This document shows positions 1-11,555 of a DNA stretch of 64,000 nt, piece by piece. Location: contig CACYJV010000004.1 in NCBI GenBank assembly GCA_902774815.1, positions 1 to 64,000 of the forward strand. Reading direction: 5' to 3'. This stretch comes from an uncultured Prevotellaceae bacterium. Its GTDB lineage: Bacteria > Bacteroidota > Bacteroidia > Bacteroidales > Bacteroidaceae. The stretch's first letter is position 1. Every line of letters begins with the position of its first letter. The notes under the pieces are model-generated. The model saw only the letters and a program-made list of their open reading frames with translations, did no database searches and was not told the DNA's origin. The position numbers and the translations under genes are program-made.

Positions 1-191
1 CGCGGAATTGAATCGGTTCGTATCTTCTACCCAAGCGACACACCATATATTCATATAATGCGCGCTCGCTTCTTGTACTACTTCTACTGTTTTATGTAAA
101 TCTCTTCAAAGAACGCTTCTTCTTGCGCGTCTCAGGAAGTGTCTTCCCGAAAGCGGATGCAAAAGTACTGCTTTTTTGCGAACCCACCAAA
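1..191 (-). promoter_or_regulatory. Leftward promoter and boxA-like leader, probably of an rRNA operon
   Basis: On the minus strand a TTTG box (191-188) is followed after 19 bp by TACTTTTG (168-161), which fits the Bacteroidetes promoter. The predicted transcript runs out of the left edge. At 116-101 it contains GCGTTCTTTGAAGAGA, which resembles the boxA antitermination element in Bacteroidetes rRNA leaders. No convincing protein is encoded in 1-191. I infer an rRNA leader with the 16S gene just outside the window, but no rRNA sequence is visible here. Confidence 0.5.
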
Positions 192-358
192 TGTTTTTAG
201 GAAAAAATTCAAATAAAATGCATTTTTTGGGTCATTCTTGACCTAAATCAAGGAAAAAGGGCGTTTAATGGGCTGCTTTCGGCACGCAAAACCTGTCCTT
301 TGGCGCAGAGAACCCATAGCAATACTGACAAGAAAACAGGTAAAAACTTGGCATGAAG

Positions 359-390
359 TTTGTTTTTCTTATAAAAAAGAATTATCTTTG
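359..390 (+). promoter_or_regulatory. Bacteroidetes-type promoter for the BI-1 gene
   Basis: TTTG (359-362), a 20-bp spacer and TATCTTTG (383-390) match the Bacteroidetes -33/-7 consensus. The start codon follows 41 bp later. The stretch 192-358 shows no gene. Confidence 0.75.
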
Positions 391-431
391 CAACAAATTA
401 AACGTCTAACAATTATCAAACAAGAAAGAAA

Positions 432-1163
432 ATGAGAGATTACGAAGAAAAAGAGTACGATGCATGGGGAGCTATGTCCACCGATCGTGAGTTTGCCTTG
501 TCGGCAGCATTCCCTGCATTGATGCGTAAAGTGTACGTGTGGATGACCTTGGCTCTGGCCATCACAGCCCTGACCGCCTACGGTGTGGCATCGACACCCG
601 CACTGCTGACGGCCATCTATACCAGCAAGTTTCTGTTTTGGGGACTGATTATCGCTGAGCTTGGCTTGGTGTTCTACGTCTCGGCGCGCATCCAGAGGCT
701 TTCGCTATCGACGGCCACGCTGCTGTTCATCCTTTATTCTATCATCAATGGTGCCACATTGGCATTCATCTTTGCCCTCTACTCCACCAGCATCATTGTC
801 CAGACCTTCGTGGTGACGGCAGGTACCTTCGGCGCAATGGCCGTCTATGGCTACTTCACCAAGAAAGACCTGACCTCATGGGGCCGTTTGTTGCTCATGG
901 CATTGATTGGCTTGATCATAGCCGGTGTCGTCAACATCTTCCTCCACAACTCTACGATGGACCTGATTATCTCGGGCATCGGCGTACTGGTGTTCGTAGG
1001 ACTGACGGCCTATGATTCGCAGAAGATCAAGCAGATGTTGCTGATGCAGGAAGACATGGGTGAGACAGCTCAGAAGGTTGCGCTGATGGGCGCATTGAGC
1101 CTCTACCTCGACTTCATCAACCTGTTCCTCTACCTGCTGCGCCTCTTCGGAAGAGACAGATAA
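432..1163 (+). CDS. Bax inhibitor-1/YccA family membrane protein
   Basis: This 243-residue protein has about seven membrane segments (roughly 36-53, 66-84, 95-118, 122-141, 152-172, 177-194 and 219-238), as in the BI-1/YetJ family. The soluble N-terminal 35 residues are charged. Family signatures are the G-Y-F-T-K-K-D-L stretch near 140-147, YDSQKIK at 194-200 and LYLDFINLF at 224-232. Asp195 and Asp228 lie at the kind of positions used by the pH-sensing aspartates of the family. Bacterial members are thought to be calcium or proton leak channels, or partners of the FtsH protease in the YccA case; which applies here cannot be told from sequence. A clear promoter precedes it. Confidence 0.93.
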   Translation: MRDYEEKEYDAWGAMSTDREFALSAAFPALMRKVYVWMTLALAITALTAYGVASTPALLTAIYTSKFLFWGLIIAELGLVFYVSARIQRLSLSTATLLFILYSIINGATLAFIFALYSTSIIVQTFVVTAGTFGAMAVYGYFTKKDLTSWGRLLLMALIGLIIAGVVNIFLHNSTMDLIISGIGVLVFVGLTAYDSQKIKQMLLMQEDMGETAQKVALMGALSLYLDFINLFLYLLRLFGRDR

Positions 1164-1167
1164 GGAG

Positions 1168-1212
1168 CCTCCCCCCAACCCACCCTCCGAATGAGGAGGG
1201 GAATAGGGTGAA
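1168..1212. repeat. Single arm of the C-rich palindromic element
   Basis: A CCCCCCAACCCACCCTCC run followed by GAGGAGGGG just after the BI-1 stop codon matches one arm of the C-rich/G-rich element seen complete at 58413-58533. It may act as a weak terminator. Confidence 0.5.
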
Positions 1213-1271
1213 ACAAGAATTTTCCTGCACACCTTTAATATAAATAATCATCATCTATAACAACTACAACA

Positions 1272-1916
1272 ATGAAAAAAGCAAAAACTATTCTGGCAGG
1301 ACTTGTATGCTTAGTCCTGACTGGTTGCGGAGCCCTCGGCACTACCGGTGGTTCAAACAATGGAATGGGTGACATTCTGGGTACAGTCCTCGGAGCTATG
1401 ACCAACGGACAGACCATCGGCAATGTGCTTTCGAGCGTCATCGGCCTCGACAAGCCGACACAGGCCGACCTCATCGGCACGTGGAGATATCGCCAGCCAG
1501 GCGTAGCCTTCACCTCAGAGAACCTGTTGGCCAAGGCTGGCGGCGAAGTAGCTGCCACCACTGCCAAGGAAAAGCTGCAGACCTACTACAACTCGTTGGG
1601 CATTAACTCATCGAACACCGTGCTGCAGTTCACTCAGGACGGACAGTTTGCTGGCAAAATTGACGGCAAGTCCATCAGCGGCACCTACACTTACGACCCC
1701 AACGAGTGCAAGCTCACGCTGAAGACCCTGCTCTTCTCGTTGCCCGCCTATGCCAAGAAGACCACTGGCGGCATGAGCATCCTGTTTGAGTCGAAGAAGC
1801 TTCTGAACGTGCTTCAGACCGTTTCGGCCATCAGCGGCAACACTACGCTGAGCACCATCGGCGACCTTTCGAAGAACTACGACGGTATTCGCCTCGGCTT
1901 CGACATGGCCCGCTAA
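1272..1916 (+). CDS. DUF4923-type lipoprotein
   Basis: A 214-residue lipoprotein. The signal peptide ends in the lipobox L-T-G-C, with Cys19 as the predicted lipidated residue. A Gly/Asn-rich linker follows, then a lipocalin-like section with GTWRYRQPGVAF near 70-81, which recalls the first strand of small beta-barrel lipid or ligand binders. The overall pattern matches DUF4923 lipoproteins common in Prevotella and Bacteroides; their function is not known to me. The gene stands alone and is followed by a strong terminator. Confidence 0.8.
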   Translation: MKKAKTILAGLVCLVLTGCGALGTTGGSNNGMGDILGTVLGAMTNGQTIGNVLSSVIGLDKPTQADLIGTWRYRQPGVAFTSENLLAKAGGEVAATTAKEKLQTYYNSLGINSSNTVLQFTQDGQFAGKIDGKSISGTYTYDPNECKLTLKTLLFSLPAYAKKTTGGMSILFESKKLLNVLQTVSAISGNTTLSTIGDLSKNYDGIRLGFDMAR

Positions 1917-1941
1917 TGCCAACATCAAGTTTCGAACAGAC

Positions 1942-1983
1942 AAGGAGGGTATCTCTTCATTTCGAAGGATGCCCTCCTTTTTG
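1942..1983 (+). terminator. Rho-independent terminator after the DUF4923 gene
   Basis: AAGGAGGG (1942-1949) pairs with CCCTCCTT (1972-1979) and the hairpin is followed by a T-run. Confidence 0.8.
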
Positions 1984-2128
1984 CATTTTACCTTATTTAT
2001 AATATATAGGGAACGTTGAACAAGTAAAAACACAAGCGTTCCTGCCTGCAAAGCAGCCCGTCAGTTTGCGTTTCACTCCCCAAAATAACGAGAAAAAAGG
2101 CCATCGACAACAAAAAATTGTCCGCTTG

Positions 2129-2160
2129 TTTGCCATTTCCTCATTTTTTCCGTAACTTTA
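2129..2160 (+). promoter_or_regulatory. Bacteroidetes-type promoter for the GDPD-GH106 operon
   Basis: TTTG (2129-2132), 20 bp, then TAACTTTA (2153-2160), one mismatch from TAnnTTTG. It lies about 50 bp before the GDPD start. Confidence 0.6.
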
Positions 2161-2211
2161 CAACCTAAAATATAAACAACCACGCTGACGACACTGCTGA
2201 CCGCCAGTACA

Positions 2212-3219
2212 ATGTACATTCAACACATGAACACAAGACAAACTCGAAACACCTCGTCTGTCAAGTTGGCAGTATTCTTTGCCATTGCGACGACAATGCT
2301 TGGCTTGTTTTTTCAGGCTTGTTCCACCCCACGTCAAGCCACATCTGCCACCAACGCTACGAACAAGGCACGCCGAGTAGTGGCTGCCCTTCACGACCCG
2401 ACGACCGATTATGTAGTCGTGGTTGCCCACCGAGGCGACTGGCGCAACCATCCCGAGAACTCGCTCGCAGCCATTGAGTCTGCCATTCGCATGGGTGTAG
2501 ACATCATGGAGCTTGACTTGAAGATGACGAAAGACAGTGTGTTGGTGCTCAGTCACGACCCCACGCTCGATCGAATGACCACCGGTCATGGTCCAATCAG
2601 CGACTACACCTATGCCGAGTTGATGCGTTTAGACCTGAAGCGCATGCACGGTATCAGCATCCCCGGGCTGAAAATGCCCACCCTTCGACAGGCTTTGGAA
2701 GTGTGCAAGGACCGAATTGTGGTGAATGTCGACCAAGGCTACGACTACTACGACCAAGTTTTGGCCATCACAGAGGAACTTGGAATGACCGACCAAGTGC
2801 TCATCAAGAGCGGGCGGACGGTGCAGGAAGTGCGCCAGAAGTTGGCCCAACACCCCCGAAACATGATGTATATGCCAGTGATCAGCGTGAGCGAGCTGCC
2901 TAAAATGACTCTTTTCCGCGACTACATCACCGCCCAACCGCCACAACTAGCCTACGAAGTCTGCTTCGGCCAACTCAATGCCGACGTTCGCGAAGTGGCC
3001 CGCCAGGTATTGGCATCGGGTTCCAAGCTGTGGGTGAACACCATCTGGGGTTCGCTCTGCGGCAACTACGACGATGACCGTGCCTACGAGAACGACAATC
3101 CCGACGCCATCTATGGCCCAATCCTCGACCTCGGCACGTCGATTATCCAGACCGACCGACCCGAGTTTCTCATTCGCTATCTCGAACAACATGGGCGCCG
3201 ACGCCTTCCAAAGCTATAA
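2212..3219 (+). CDS. Lipoprotein glycerophosphodiester phosphodiesterase
   Basis: A 335-residue GDPD-family enzyme expected to release glycerol-3-phosphate from glycerophosphodiesters. The N-terminus ends in a lipobox-like F-Q-A-C (Cys37 from the first Met); Met6 (2227) is an equally possible start. The catalytic set is visible: His73-Arg74-Gly75, Pro81-Glu82-Asn83, Glu100 and Asp102 in MELDLKM, and His115-Asp116. These give the metal ligands and the two catalytic histidines. Only 3 bp separate it from the GH106-like gene, so the two are probably cotranscribed. In this setting it may process phosphodiester-decorated glycans, or it may simply be a neighbour. Confidence 0.9.
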   Translation: MYIQHMNTRQTRNTSSVKLAVFFAIATTMLGLFFQACSTPRQATSATNATNKARRVVAALHDPTTDYVVVVAHRGDWRNHPENSLAAIESAIRMGVDIMELDLKMTKDSVLVLSHDPTLDRMTTGHGPISDYTYAELMRLDLKRMHGISIPGLKMPTLRQALEVCKDRIVVNVDQGYDYYDQVLAITEELGMTDQVLIKSGRTVQEVRQKLAQHPRNMMYMPVISVSELPKMTLFRDYITAQPPQLAYEVCFGQLNADVREVARQVLASGSKLWVNTIWGSLCGNYDDDRAYENDNPDAIYGPILDLGTSIIQTDRPEFLIRYLEQHGRRRLPKL

Positions 3220-3222
3220 GTC

Positions 3223-6200
3223 ATGCGCAACCTACTCTTCACACTTCTGCTTCTGCTGCCTACCGTAGCTAAAGCCCAAGACTTGCGAAGCGGTTTCACC
3301 ACTCCGCCACAGGAAGCACGCCCACGCGTGTGGTGGCACTGGATGAACGGCAACATCACGCTCGACGGAATCCGCAAGGACATCGAGTGGATGCATCGCG
3401 CAGGCATAGGTGGCTTCCACTGCTTCGATGCCGGTATGGGCATGAAACCTGTCGTTGAAAAGCGGCTCGACTACATGTCGACCCCCTGGAAGGAGGCTTT
3501 CCGACTGGCCGTAGGCATGGCTGACTCGTTAGGTATGGAGGTTGCCGTGGCCAGTTGCCCGGGATGGAGCAACACCGGCGGTCCATGGGTGAAACCCGAG
3601 CAGGCCATGAAGCGGCTCGTGTGGACTGATACGATCGTCAAGGGCGGCCAACAGCTCGACATCGACCTGGCAAAGCCATCGGTAAACCGCTGGTATGCCG
3701 ACATCAACGTGCAGGCAATGCCCCTGCCCACAGCCGAACAGGCCTTGCAAGAGGCCAAAGGTCGGCTGACAATCAACCGTCTGGACGACCAGAAAGACGG
3801 TCCGTGCGCCATTCAGTACTCATTTCGGCGGCCACAGACCATCAAGGCACTGAGCATCAGCGACGGTCACTATCGCAGTATCTGGGCCGCCCTGCCTGCA
3901 CCTGTCGACAAATGGCTGGAGGCAAGCTACAATGGCAGGCACTTCTGGCGCGTCTGCGAGATTCCGCACGGCAGCGTGCGTTGGCAGACCATCAACATAC
4001 CGCCCACAACCGCACGCCATTTCCGCGTGGTGGTGCCCCATGCCAGTCAGACTCCCGAGTTGAAACTCTACGCAACGGCCCGTATCGACCACGCTGAAGA
4101 GAAGGCTGGCTTTGCCTCACCACCCGACTTAAACGATCATCCCACCCGAGCAACGACTGCCGATGCCGTCAACCTGACCGACATCGTTGACCTTTCCGAC
4201 CACGTCGATGCCAATGGACACCTGTCATGGGATGCTCCCGAGGGACAATGGCGCATCCTTCGCTTCGGCTACACGCTGACAGGCAAGGAAAACCACCCCG
4301 CCTCGCCCGAGGCAACGGGTCTGGAAGTGACGAAAATCGACCGCGAAGCGTTCGCCGACTTCCTGAACTACTATCTGGACCTCTACCGCGACGCCACTGG
4401 CGGACTGATGGGACAGCGTGGCCTGCACTATCTGCTCATCGACAGCTACGAAGCAGGCTGGGAAACGTGGTCGCCTCGCCTGGCTCAAGAGTTCCAACAG
4501 CGGCGCGGCTACAGTCTGTTGCCCTGGATGCCCGTGCTGACGGGACTGATTGTTGAGAGTGCCGAACGCAGCGAGGAGTTCCTTTTCGATTGGCGAACCA
4601 CCATTGGCGAACTCATCGGCGAGTGTATGTACGAGACAGCCTCGCGCATTGCCCATGAGCGCGGCATGGAAACCTACTTCGAAGCCCATGAGAACGGACG
4701 TCTGTACCTGGTCGATGGCATGTCGGCCAAGAGCCATGCCGACATCCCGATGGCAGCTATGTGGACAGTCATCCCAGGCGAGCAGGCCCTCTCGTCCAGC
4801 GAATCGATGGCCGAATGTGACATCCGCGAGTCGGCATCGGTGGCTCATCTCTACGGAAAGCCCCTCGTGGCAGCCGAGTCGATGACGGTCAATGGTCACG
4901 TCAGCGGTGCCTACTGCTTCTATCCCGGCAACCTGAAGCACACAGCCGACCTGGAAATGGCCAGCGGCGTGAACCGATTCGTCATTCACGAGAGCGCCCA
5001 CCAACCTGTCGACGACAAACGGCCGGGATTGGGACTGGGTCAGTACGGCCAATGGTTCAACCGCCACGAGACATGGGCCGAGCAGGCACGCGCATGGACC
5101 GACTATCTGGCCCGCAGTTGCTACATGTTGCAGCAAGGACGCAACGTGGCCGACCTGCTATATTATTATGGTGAGGACGACGTCGTCACCGATCTCTTTG
5201 CCCATCAGCATCCCGAAGTGCCCTTTGGCTATAACTTCGACTACCTGAACAAGGATGCCCTGCTCCAGCTCATTGACTTCGACGGCCAATGTTTCACGAC
5301 TCCATCGGGCAGTCGCTATCGGGTACTCATCCTCGACGGCCATTGCCAGCACATGGCACCAGCCGTCACCAAGAAACTGGACACACTCAGGCAACAGGGA
5401 GCACCCATCTTCGACCTCCGAACACAGACCATGGCCGAAGCCCTGAAAGGTTTGCAGCCCGACATCAGCTGCGACGACCCTACCCAACTGCGTTTTGTCC
5501 ACCGTGAATGCACCCCGACAGCTTCGGCAAACGGCACCTTTAACGATGATAACGCAGCCATTTATTGGATCTGTAATGGTCTGCACAAAGCCCGTTCGCT
5601 CGACGTGACCTTCCGCATCAGCGGCCGACGCCCCACGCTATGGCATCCTGAGACGGGGTTGGTTGAGCCCGTCAGCTACGCCATCCGTGATGGTCTGACC
5701 ACGGTAAGCCTGCACCTTTCGCCCGACGATGCCGTGTTCGTGGTGTTCCAAGAACCCACCTCCGAGCAGCAAGTGGTGCTTCCTGAGTTGAAGAAGACGG
5801 TCGTCCAGCGCATCAACACGCCTTGGACGGTAGAATTCCTGTCGGATCAGGGCGATAACACCGGTCCCGGCAAGCCTGTTGTGTTCCAACAGTTGCGGTC
5901 ATACACCGAAAGTCCAGAGCCAGCCATCCGTTACTATTCTGGAACGGCCGTTTATAGGAATACGTTCCAAGTGCCCCACCTCGGAACCTCCTCCACCCCC
6001 TCCGAAAGGTGGAGAGCCACGATGGCAGACGAGGGAAGTAGGACATTCCTCGACCTGGGAAACGTTGGGTGCATGGCTGAAGTATTCGTCAACGGGCAGT
6101 CCGTGGGCATTGTTTGGAAGGAGCCTTACCAGGTTGACATCAGCCGAGCCTTGCGCGAAGGCACTAACGAGTTGGAGGTACACGTGGTCAATCCTTGGGC

Positions 6201-6342
6201 TAACCGAATCATCGGCGATCAGCAACCCGACTGCAAACAGCAGTTCACCTACACACCCGACGTGTTCTATCGTGCCGATTCGCCCCTCATTCCTGCCGGA
6301 CTGCTGGGTCCCGTCAGCATCGTTACATTCGAAGAACAATGA
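3223..6342 (+). CDS. GH106-like secreted glycosyl hydrolase (putative alpha-L-rhamnosidase)
   Basis: A 1039-residue secreted enzyme with a signal peptide ending near Ala18-Gln19. The N-terminal motif R-P-R-V-W-W-H-W-M-N-G-N followed by I-E-W-M-H-R-A-G-I-G-G-F is characteristic of the Glyco_hydro_106 group. A jelly-roll carbohydrate-binding segment (about 940-1015, with VFVNGQSVGIVW) closes the protein, as in GH2-like accessory domains. GH106 members cleave alpha-L-rhamnose from pectic RG-I, RG-II or related glycans; the precise linkage is not readable here. Near residues 925-935 (5985-6010) a short C-rich/G-rich stretch resembles a decayed arm of the palindromic element found elsewhere in this window. 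Confidence 0.85.
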   Translation: MRNLLFTLLLLLPTVAKAQDLRSGFTTPPQEARPRVWWHWMNGNITLDGIRKDIEWMHRAGIGGFHCFDAGMGMKPVVEKRLDYMSTPWKEAFRLAVGMADSLGMEVAVASCPGWSNTGGPWVKPEQAMKRLVWTDTIVKGGQQLDIDLAKPSVNRWYADINVQAMPLPTAEQALQEAKGRLTINRLDDQKDGPCAIQYSFRRPQTIKALSISDGHYRSIWAALPAPVDKWLEASYNGRHFWRVCEIPHGSVRWQTINIPPTTARHFRVVVPHASQTPELKLYATARIDHAEEKAGFASPPDLNDHPTRATTADAVNLTDIVDLSDHVDANGHLSWDAPEGQWRILRFGYTLTGKENHPASPEATGLEVTKIDREAFADFLNYYLDLYRDATGGLMGQRGLHYLLIDSYEAGWETWSPRLAQEFQQRRGYSLLPWMPVLTGLIVESAERSEEFLFDWRTTIGELIGECMYETASRIAHERGMETYFEAHENGRLYLVDGMSAKSHADIPMAAMWTVIPGEQALSSSESMAECDIRESASVAHLYGKPLVAAESMTVNGHVSGAYCFYPGNLKHTADLEMASGVNRFVIHESAHQPVDDKRPGLGLGQYGQWFNRHETWAEQARAWTDYLARSCYMLQQGRNVADLLYYYGEDDVVTDLFAHQHPEVPFGYNFDYLNKDALLQLIDFDGQCFTTPSGSRYRVLILDGHCQHMAPAVTKKLDTLRQQGAPIFDLRTQTMAEALKGLQPDISCDDPTQLRFVHRECTPTASANGTFNDDNAAIYWICNGLHKARSLDVTFRISGRRPTLWHPETGLVEPVSYAIRDGLTTVSLHLSPDDAVFVVFQEPTSEQQVVLPELKKTVVQRINTPWTVEFLSDQGDNTGPGKPVVFQQLRSYTESPEPAIRYYSGTAVYRNTFQVPHLGTSSTPSERWRATMADEGSRTFLDLGNVGCMAEVFVNGQSVGIVWKEPYQVDISRALREGTNELEVHVVNPWANRIIGDQQPDCKQQFTYTPDVFYRADSPLIPAGLLGPVSIVTFEEQ

Positions 6343-8664
<2,322 letters not shown>

Positions 8665-8701
8665 CCTTGTCGCACCATCCTCACATCACTTTAAGCATTA
8701 C

Positions 8702-8749
8702 AAGGACATCCCATCGGAGCAGAACGTGCTTCCATGGGATGTCCTTTTG
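8702..8749 (+). terminator. Rho-independent terminator after GH97
   Basis: AAGGACATCCCAT (8702-8714) pairs perfectly with ATGGGATGTCCTT (8733-8745), followed by a short T-run. Confidence 0.85.
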
Positions 8750-8789
8750 CATTGCCCTGTGTTCTGTAAACCCTTGCATCTCAGTTTCC

Positions 8790-8877
8790 AAAGCATAGCG
8801 TTAAGCCCTGCAAAGCACTGCTTTGCACCACAAAAAGCATTGGTTTGCAAACCGTAAAGCACTGCTTTTGCCAGCTC
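8790..8877. repeat. 22-bp-period array, copy 1 (four units)
   Basis: Four consecutive 22-bp units each begin AAAGCA(T/C)(A/T)GC and continue with about 12 variable bases. It is the shortest of four copies of this family in the window (see 14000, 42327 and 62420). Confidence 0.75.
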
Positions 8878-8981
8878 AAACGAGTATCATCCACTACCGA
8901 TTCCGCCGAGGAAACAAGGATTTCGACGCTTTTTCGAAACTATCTGTTACAAAATAGATAAGTCGTTCAGATTCTTTTTCG

Positions 8982-8989
8982 TAACTTTG
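8982..8989 (+). promoter_or_regulatory. Probable -7 box of the esterase-GH127 operon
   Basis: TAACTTTG lies 60 bp before the esterase start. No good TTTG is found at the -33 position, so this promoter may need an activator. Confidence 0.5.
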
Positions 8990-9048
8990 CCACCACAAAA
9001 CATCATTATTCGAAATAGTTTCGTTTAACGGACACATAACAACAACCA

Positions 9049-9999
9049 ATGAAACGTACAAGCATCATTCTTGCCCTCTTTGCCGCTACGACAGCTTGGG
9101 CACAGCCGCAGGGCGGCTTCGGATTCGGTGGACAGCAGCTTTCTGCCGAGCAAATGCACTATTCCCAGAAGTTCAGCGACCTCAACTATGCCGGTGACGA
9201 TCAGGCTTACCACACCCTCGACATCTATCTGCCAGAGAAGAAGGCCGAAAAGTACCCCGTTGTCGTTCACATCTACGGCAGCGCATGGTTCAGCAACAGC
9301 AGTAAAGGCATGGCCGACCTTGCCACCATCTGTTCAGCATTGCTGAAAGCGGGTTATGCCGTGGTGACTCCCAACCATCGTTCCAGTCAGGATGCCACCT
9401 ATCCTGCCCAGATTCACGACATAAAAGCCGTGATTCGCTACGTGCGTGCCAATGCCGACAAGTACCAATTCGACACCACGTTTGTGGCAACCTCCGGTTT
9501 CTCGTCCGGTGGTCATCTCTCGTCGCTGGCAGCAGCCACTTCTGGCACCATGAAAGCCACGGTGGGCACGGAGGAAATCGACCTTGAAGGTTCTGTGGGC
9601 GACTTTACTGACTACAGTAGCCGTGTCTGTGTGGCTGCCGACTGGTCGGGACCCGTTGATTTGCTTCATATGGACTGCGGAAAAGGCATGGTCATGAATC
9701 CTTCGCCCGAACAAGTGCTGCTTGGGGGCGTCACAAAAGAAGATGCACCCGACAAATATCGGTCGCTGAGCGTGGCCACCTATCTGGACAAGAACGATCC
9801 TCCCATCATCGTCTTCCACGGTACTGAGGACAATGTCGTTCCTTTCTGCCAGGGCGAGCAGTTCTTTGTGGCCCTTGGAGCTGCAGGTGTCAAGTCCGAA
9901 TTCTATCCCGTGGAAGGTGGCGGCCATGGTTTCAACATGTACACCGAGGAGAATCTCGCCCACATGGTGGAGTTTTTCGATGCCGTTCGCAACAAATAA
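9049..9999 (+). CDS. Secreted alpha/beta hydrolase, BD-FAE-like carbohydrate esterase
   Basis: A 316-residue secreted esterase with signal peptide MKRTSIILALFAATTAWAQ. The triad can be read: Ser152 in G-F-S-S-G, Asp261 in HGTEDN and His293 in GGGHGFN. The oxyanion-hole segment is VVHIYGSAW rather than the usual HGGGW. The family (COG0657 / BD-FAE) deacylates acetylated or feruloylated plant glycans. Directly followed by a second esterase and GH127, it probably removes acyl groups so that the glycosidases can act. The acyl group itself cannot be assigned. Confidence 0.87.
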   Translation: MKRTSIILALFAATTAWAQPQGGFGFGGQQLSAEQMHYSQKFSDLNYAGDDQAYHTLDIYLPEKKAEKYPVVVHIYGSAWFSNSSKGMADLATICSALLKAGYAVVTPNHRSSQDATYPAQIHDIKAVIRYVRANADKYQFDTTFVATSGFSSGGHLSSLAAATSGTMKATVGTEEIDLEGSVGDFTDYSSRVCVAADWSGPVDLLHMDCGKGMVMNPSPEQVLLGGVTKEDAPDKYRSLSVATYLDKNDPPIIVFHGTEDNVVPFCQGEQFFVALGAAGVKSEFYPVEGGGHGFNMYTEENLAHMVEFFDAVRNK

Positions 10000-10063
10000 T
10001 GTGCAGGAACAGACCTTCCTGAGAATACCATACAGAATCAACAAGAAAGTACAAAGACAATAG

Positions 10064-11551
10064 ATGAGAAAAGTATTATTCACAATCGCATTGTTAGTGG
10101 CCGCCCTGCAGAGCGTACGTGCCGATGTAGATCCGAATTTCTACATCTACATCTGTTTCGGACAATCGAACATGGAGGGCAACGCACAGTGGGAAGCACA
10201 GGATGTGGGCAATGTCGACCCACGTTTCCAGATGTTGGCAACATGCGATTTCGACAATCCTAAGCGTAAACTTGGCAACTGGTACACCGCAGAGTGCCCC
10301 ATCGTCAGCCCTGCCGGCAAGCTTGGCCCTTCCGACTATTTCGGTCGTACCATGGTAAAGGAGCTCCCCGACAAGAAAGTGGGAGTCATCGCAGTCGCCA
10401 TGGGTGGCAGTCCTATCGAAATGTTCGACAAAGACCTGTACCAACAGAAGCTGAAGGACAACTCCAATGAGTGGTGGGCACAGCTGGCCAACAGATATTA
10501 TGGCGGCAACCCTTACGGTCGCATCATCGAAATGGCCAAGAAAGCTCAGGAAGTAGGCGTCATCAAGGGCATCCTGCTGCATCAAGGCGAGTCGAACAAC
10601 GGTGACCCGAACTGGCCAAACATGGTAAAGAAGATCTACAAAGACATGCTTCACGACCTCGGACTCAGGGCTTCCGACGTGCACATCTTCGTCGGCGAGA
10701 CGGAGTACGAGGAGATGGGTGGCGGCTGCTCGTGGCATAACACTGTGGTGGCGAAGATTCCCGACGTCATCCCTACCGGTCACGTCGTCTCAGCCAAAGG
10801 CATTCCCGGCAATGGCACCGATCCATGGCACTTTTCGGCCCAAGGCTACCGCACCTTTGGAAAGCGTTATGCCGAGGCAGTGCTCGATGTGATGAACCAT
10901 CCCGAAGCCTACACCAAGACATGGACCATCGACGAGCGCCTGACGGGCGGTTTGTCGGCCCTGACGAGCCAGAACTTTGCCATCGTCAACGAGGCCGAGG
11001 GCAAGGCTTTCTATGGTTCCGTCGGTCAGGACCTGGGTTACGACGACTACAAGACAGCTTTCGACGCCTCCAACGAGGGCTATCTCTTCAAGATAGGACG
11101 TATCACTGGTGGACGTTGCCTGCGTCTCGTCACTCCCGATGATGAGATCTACGAGATCGATGGCGGAGTCGGCTACCTGAACTCACAGGCCGTCACGGGC
11201 GATTGTTGCTTCATTCAAGGCCTGAACAACCAACGTGGCTACGACATCACCGATGGTGCCGTGTGGGATATCCAGTATGTGGACGGAAAAGGCTGGACGC
11301 TGAAAAACATAGGCACAGGCAAATACCTGAAGGATGCCTCTCCTGCCAAGTACGACGAGCCTACTTACTTCACCCTCTGCACCCTCACCGAAGCCACCGC
11401 TGGCATCCAGGAGGTCGGCTGCGTATCAACAGGCAGGCAGTTCGATGAGTCTGTCTACAATCTTCAGGGCATCAAGGTAGGTGAAAAGAGCGATTGGAAC
11501 AGCCTGCCTCGCGGTCTTTACATCGTCAAAGGAAAAGCAATACTCAAGTAA
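10064..11551 (+). CDS. Secreted SGNH carbohydrate acetylesterase
   Basis: A 495-residue secreted protein (signal peptide to about Ala20). Block I is FGQSNMEG with Ser35, block III is HQGESNNGD (173-181), and block V is Asp253-Pro-Trp-His256. These identify the sialate O-acetylesterase/CE6-like fold of acetylxylan-type esterases. The C-terminal 200 residues form a separate region with a fold-like pattern (LFKIGRITGGRCLRL) that may bind carbohydrate, ending in GLYIVKGKAILK, which looks like a type IX-like C-terminal motif. It starts 64 bp after the first esterase and ends 4 bp before the GH127 start. Confidence 0.85.
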   Translation: MRKVLFTIALLVAALQSVRADVDPNFYIYICFGQSNMEGNAQWEAQDVGNVDPRFQMLATCDFDNPKRKLGNWYTAECPIVSPAGKLGPSDYFGRTMVKELPDKKVGVIAVAMGGSPIEMFDKDLYQQKLKDNSNEWWAQLANRYYGGNPYGRIIEMAKKAQEVGVIKGILLHQGESNNGDPNWPNMVKKIYKDMLHDLGLRASDVHIFVGETEYEEMGGGCSWHNTVVAKIPDVIPTGHVVSAKGIPGNGTDPWHFSAQGYRTFGKRYAEAVLDVMNHPEAYTKTWTIDERLTGGLSALTSQNFAIVNEAEGKAFYGSVGQDLGYDDYKTAFDASNEGYLFKIGRITGGRCLRLVTPDDEIYEIDGGVGYLNSQAVTGDCCFIQGLNNQRGYDITDGAVWDIQYVDGKGWTLKNIGTGKYLKDASPAKYDEPTYFTLCTLTEATAGIQEVGCVSTGRQFDESVYNLQGIKVGEKSDWNSLPRGLYIVKGKAILK

Positions 11552-11555
11552 TATA

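Noticed and set aside
11481-11555. N-terminal extension of GH127
   Set aside because: It overlaps the upstream esterase and hides a clean signal peptide that starts at 11556.
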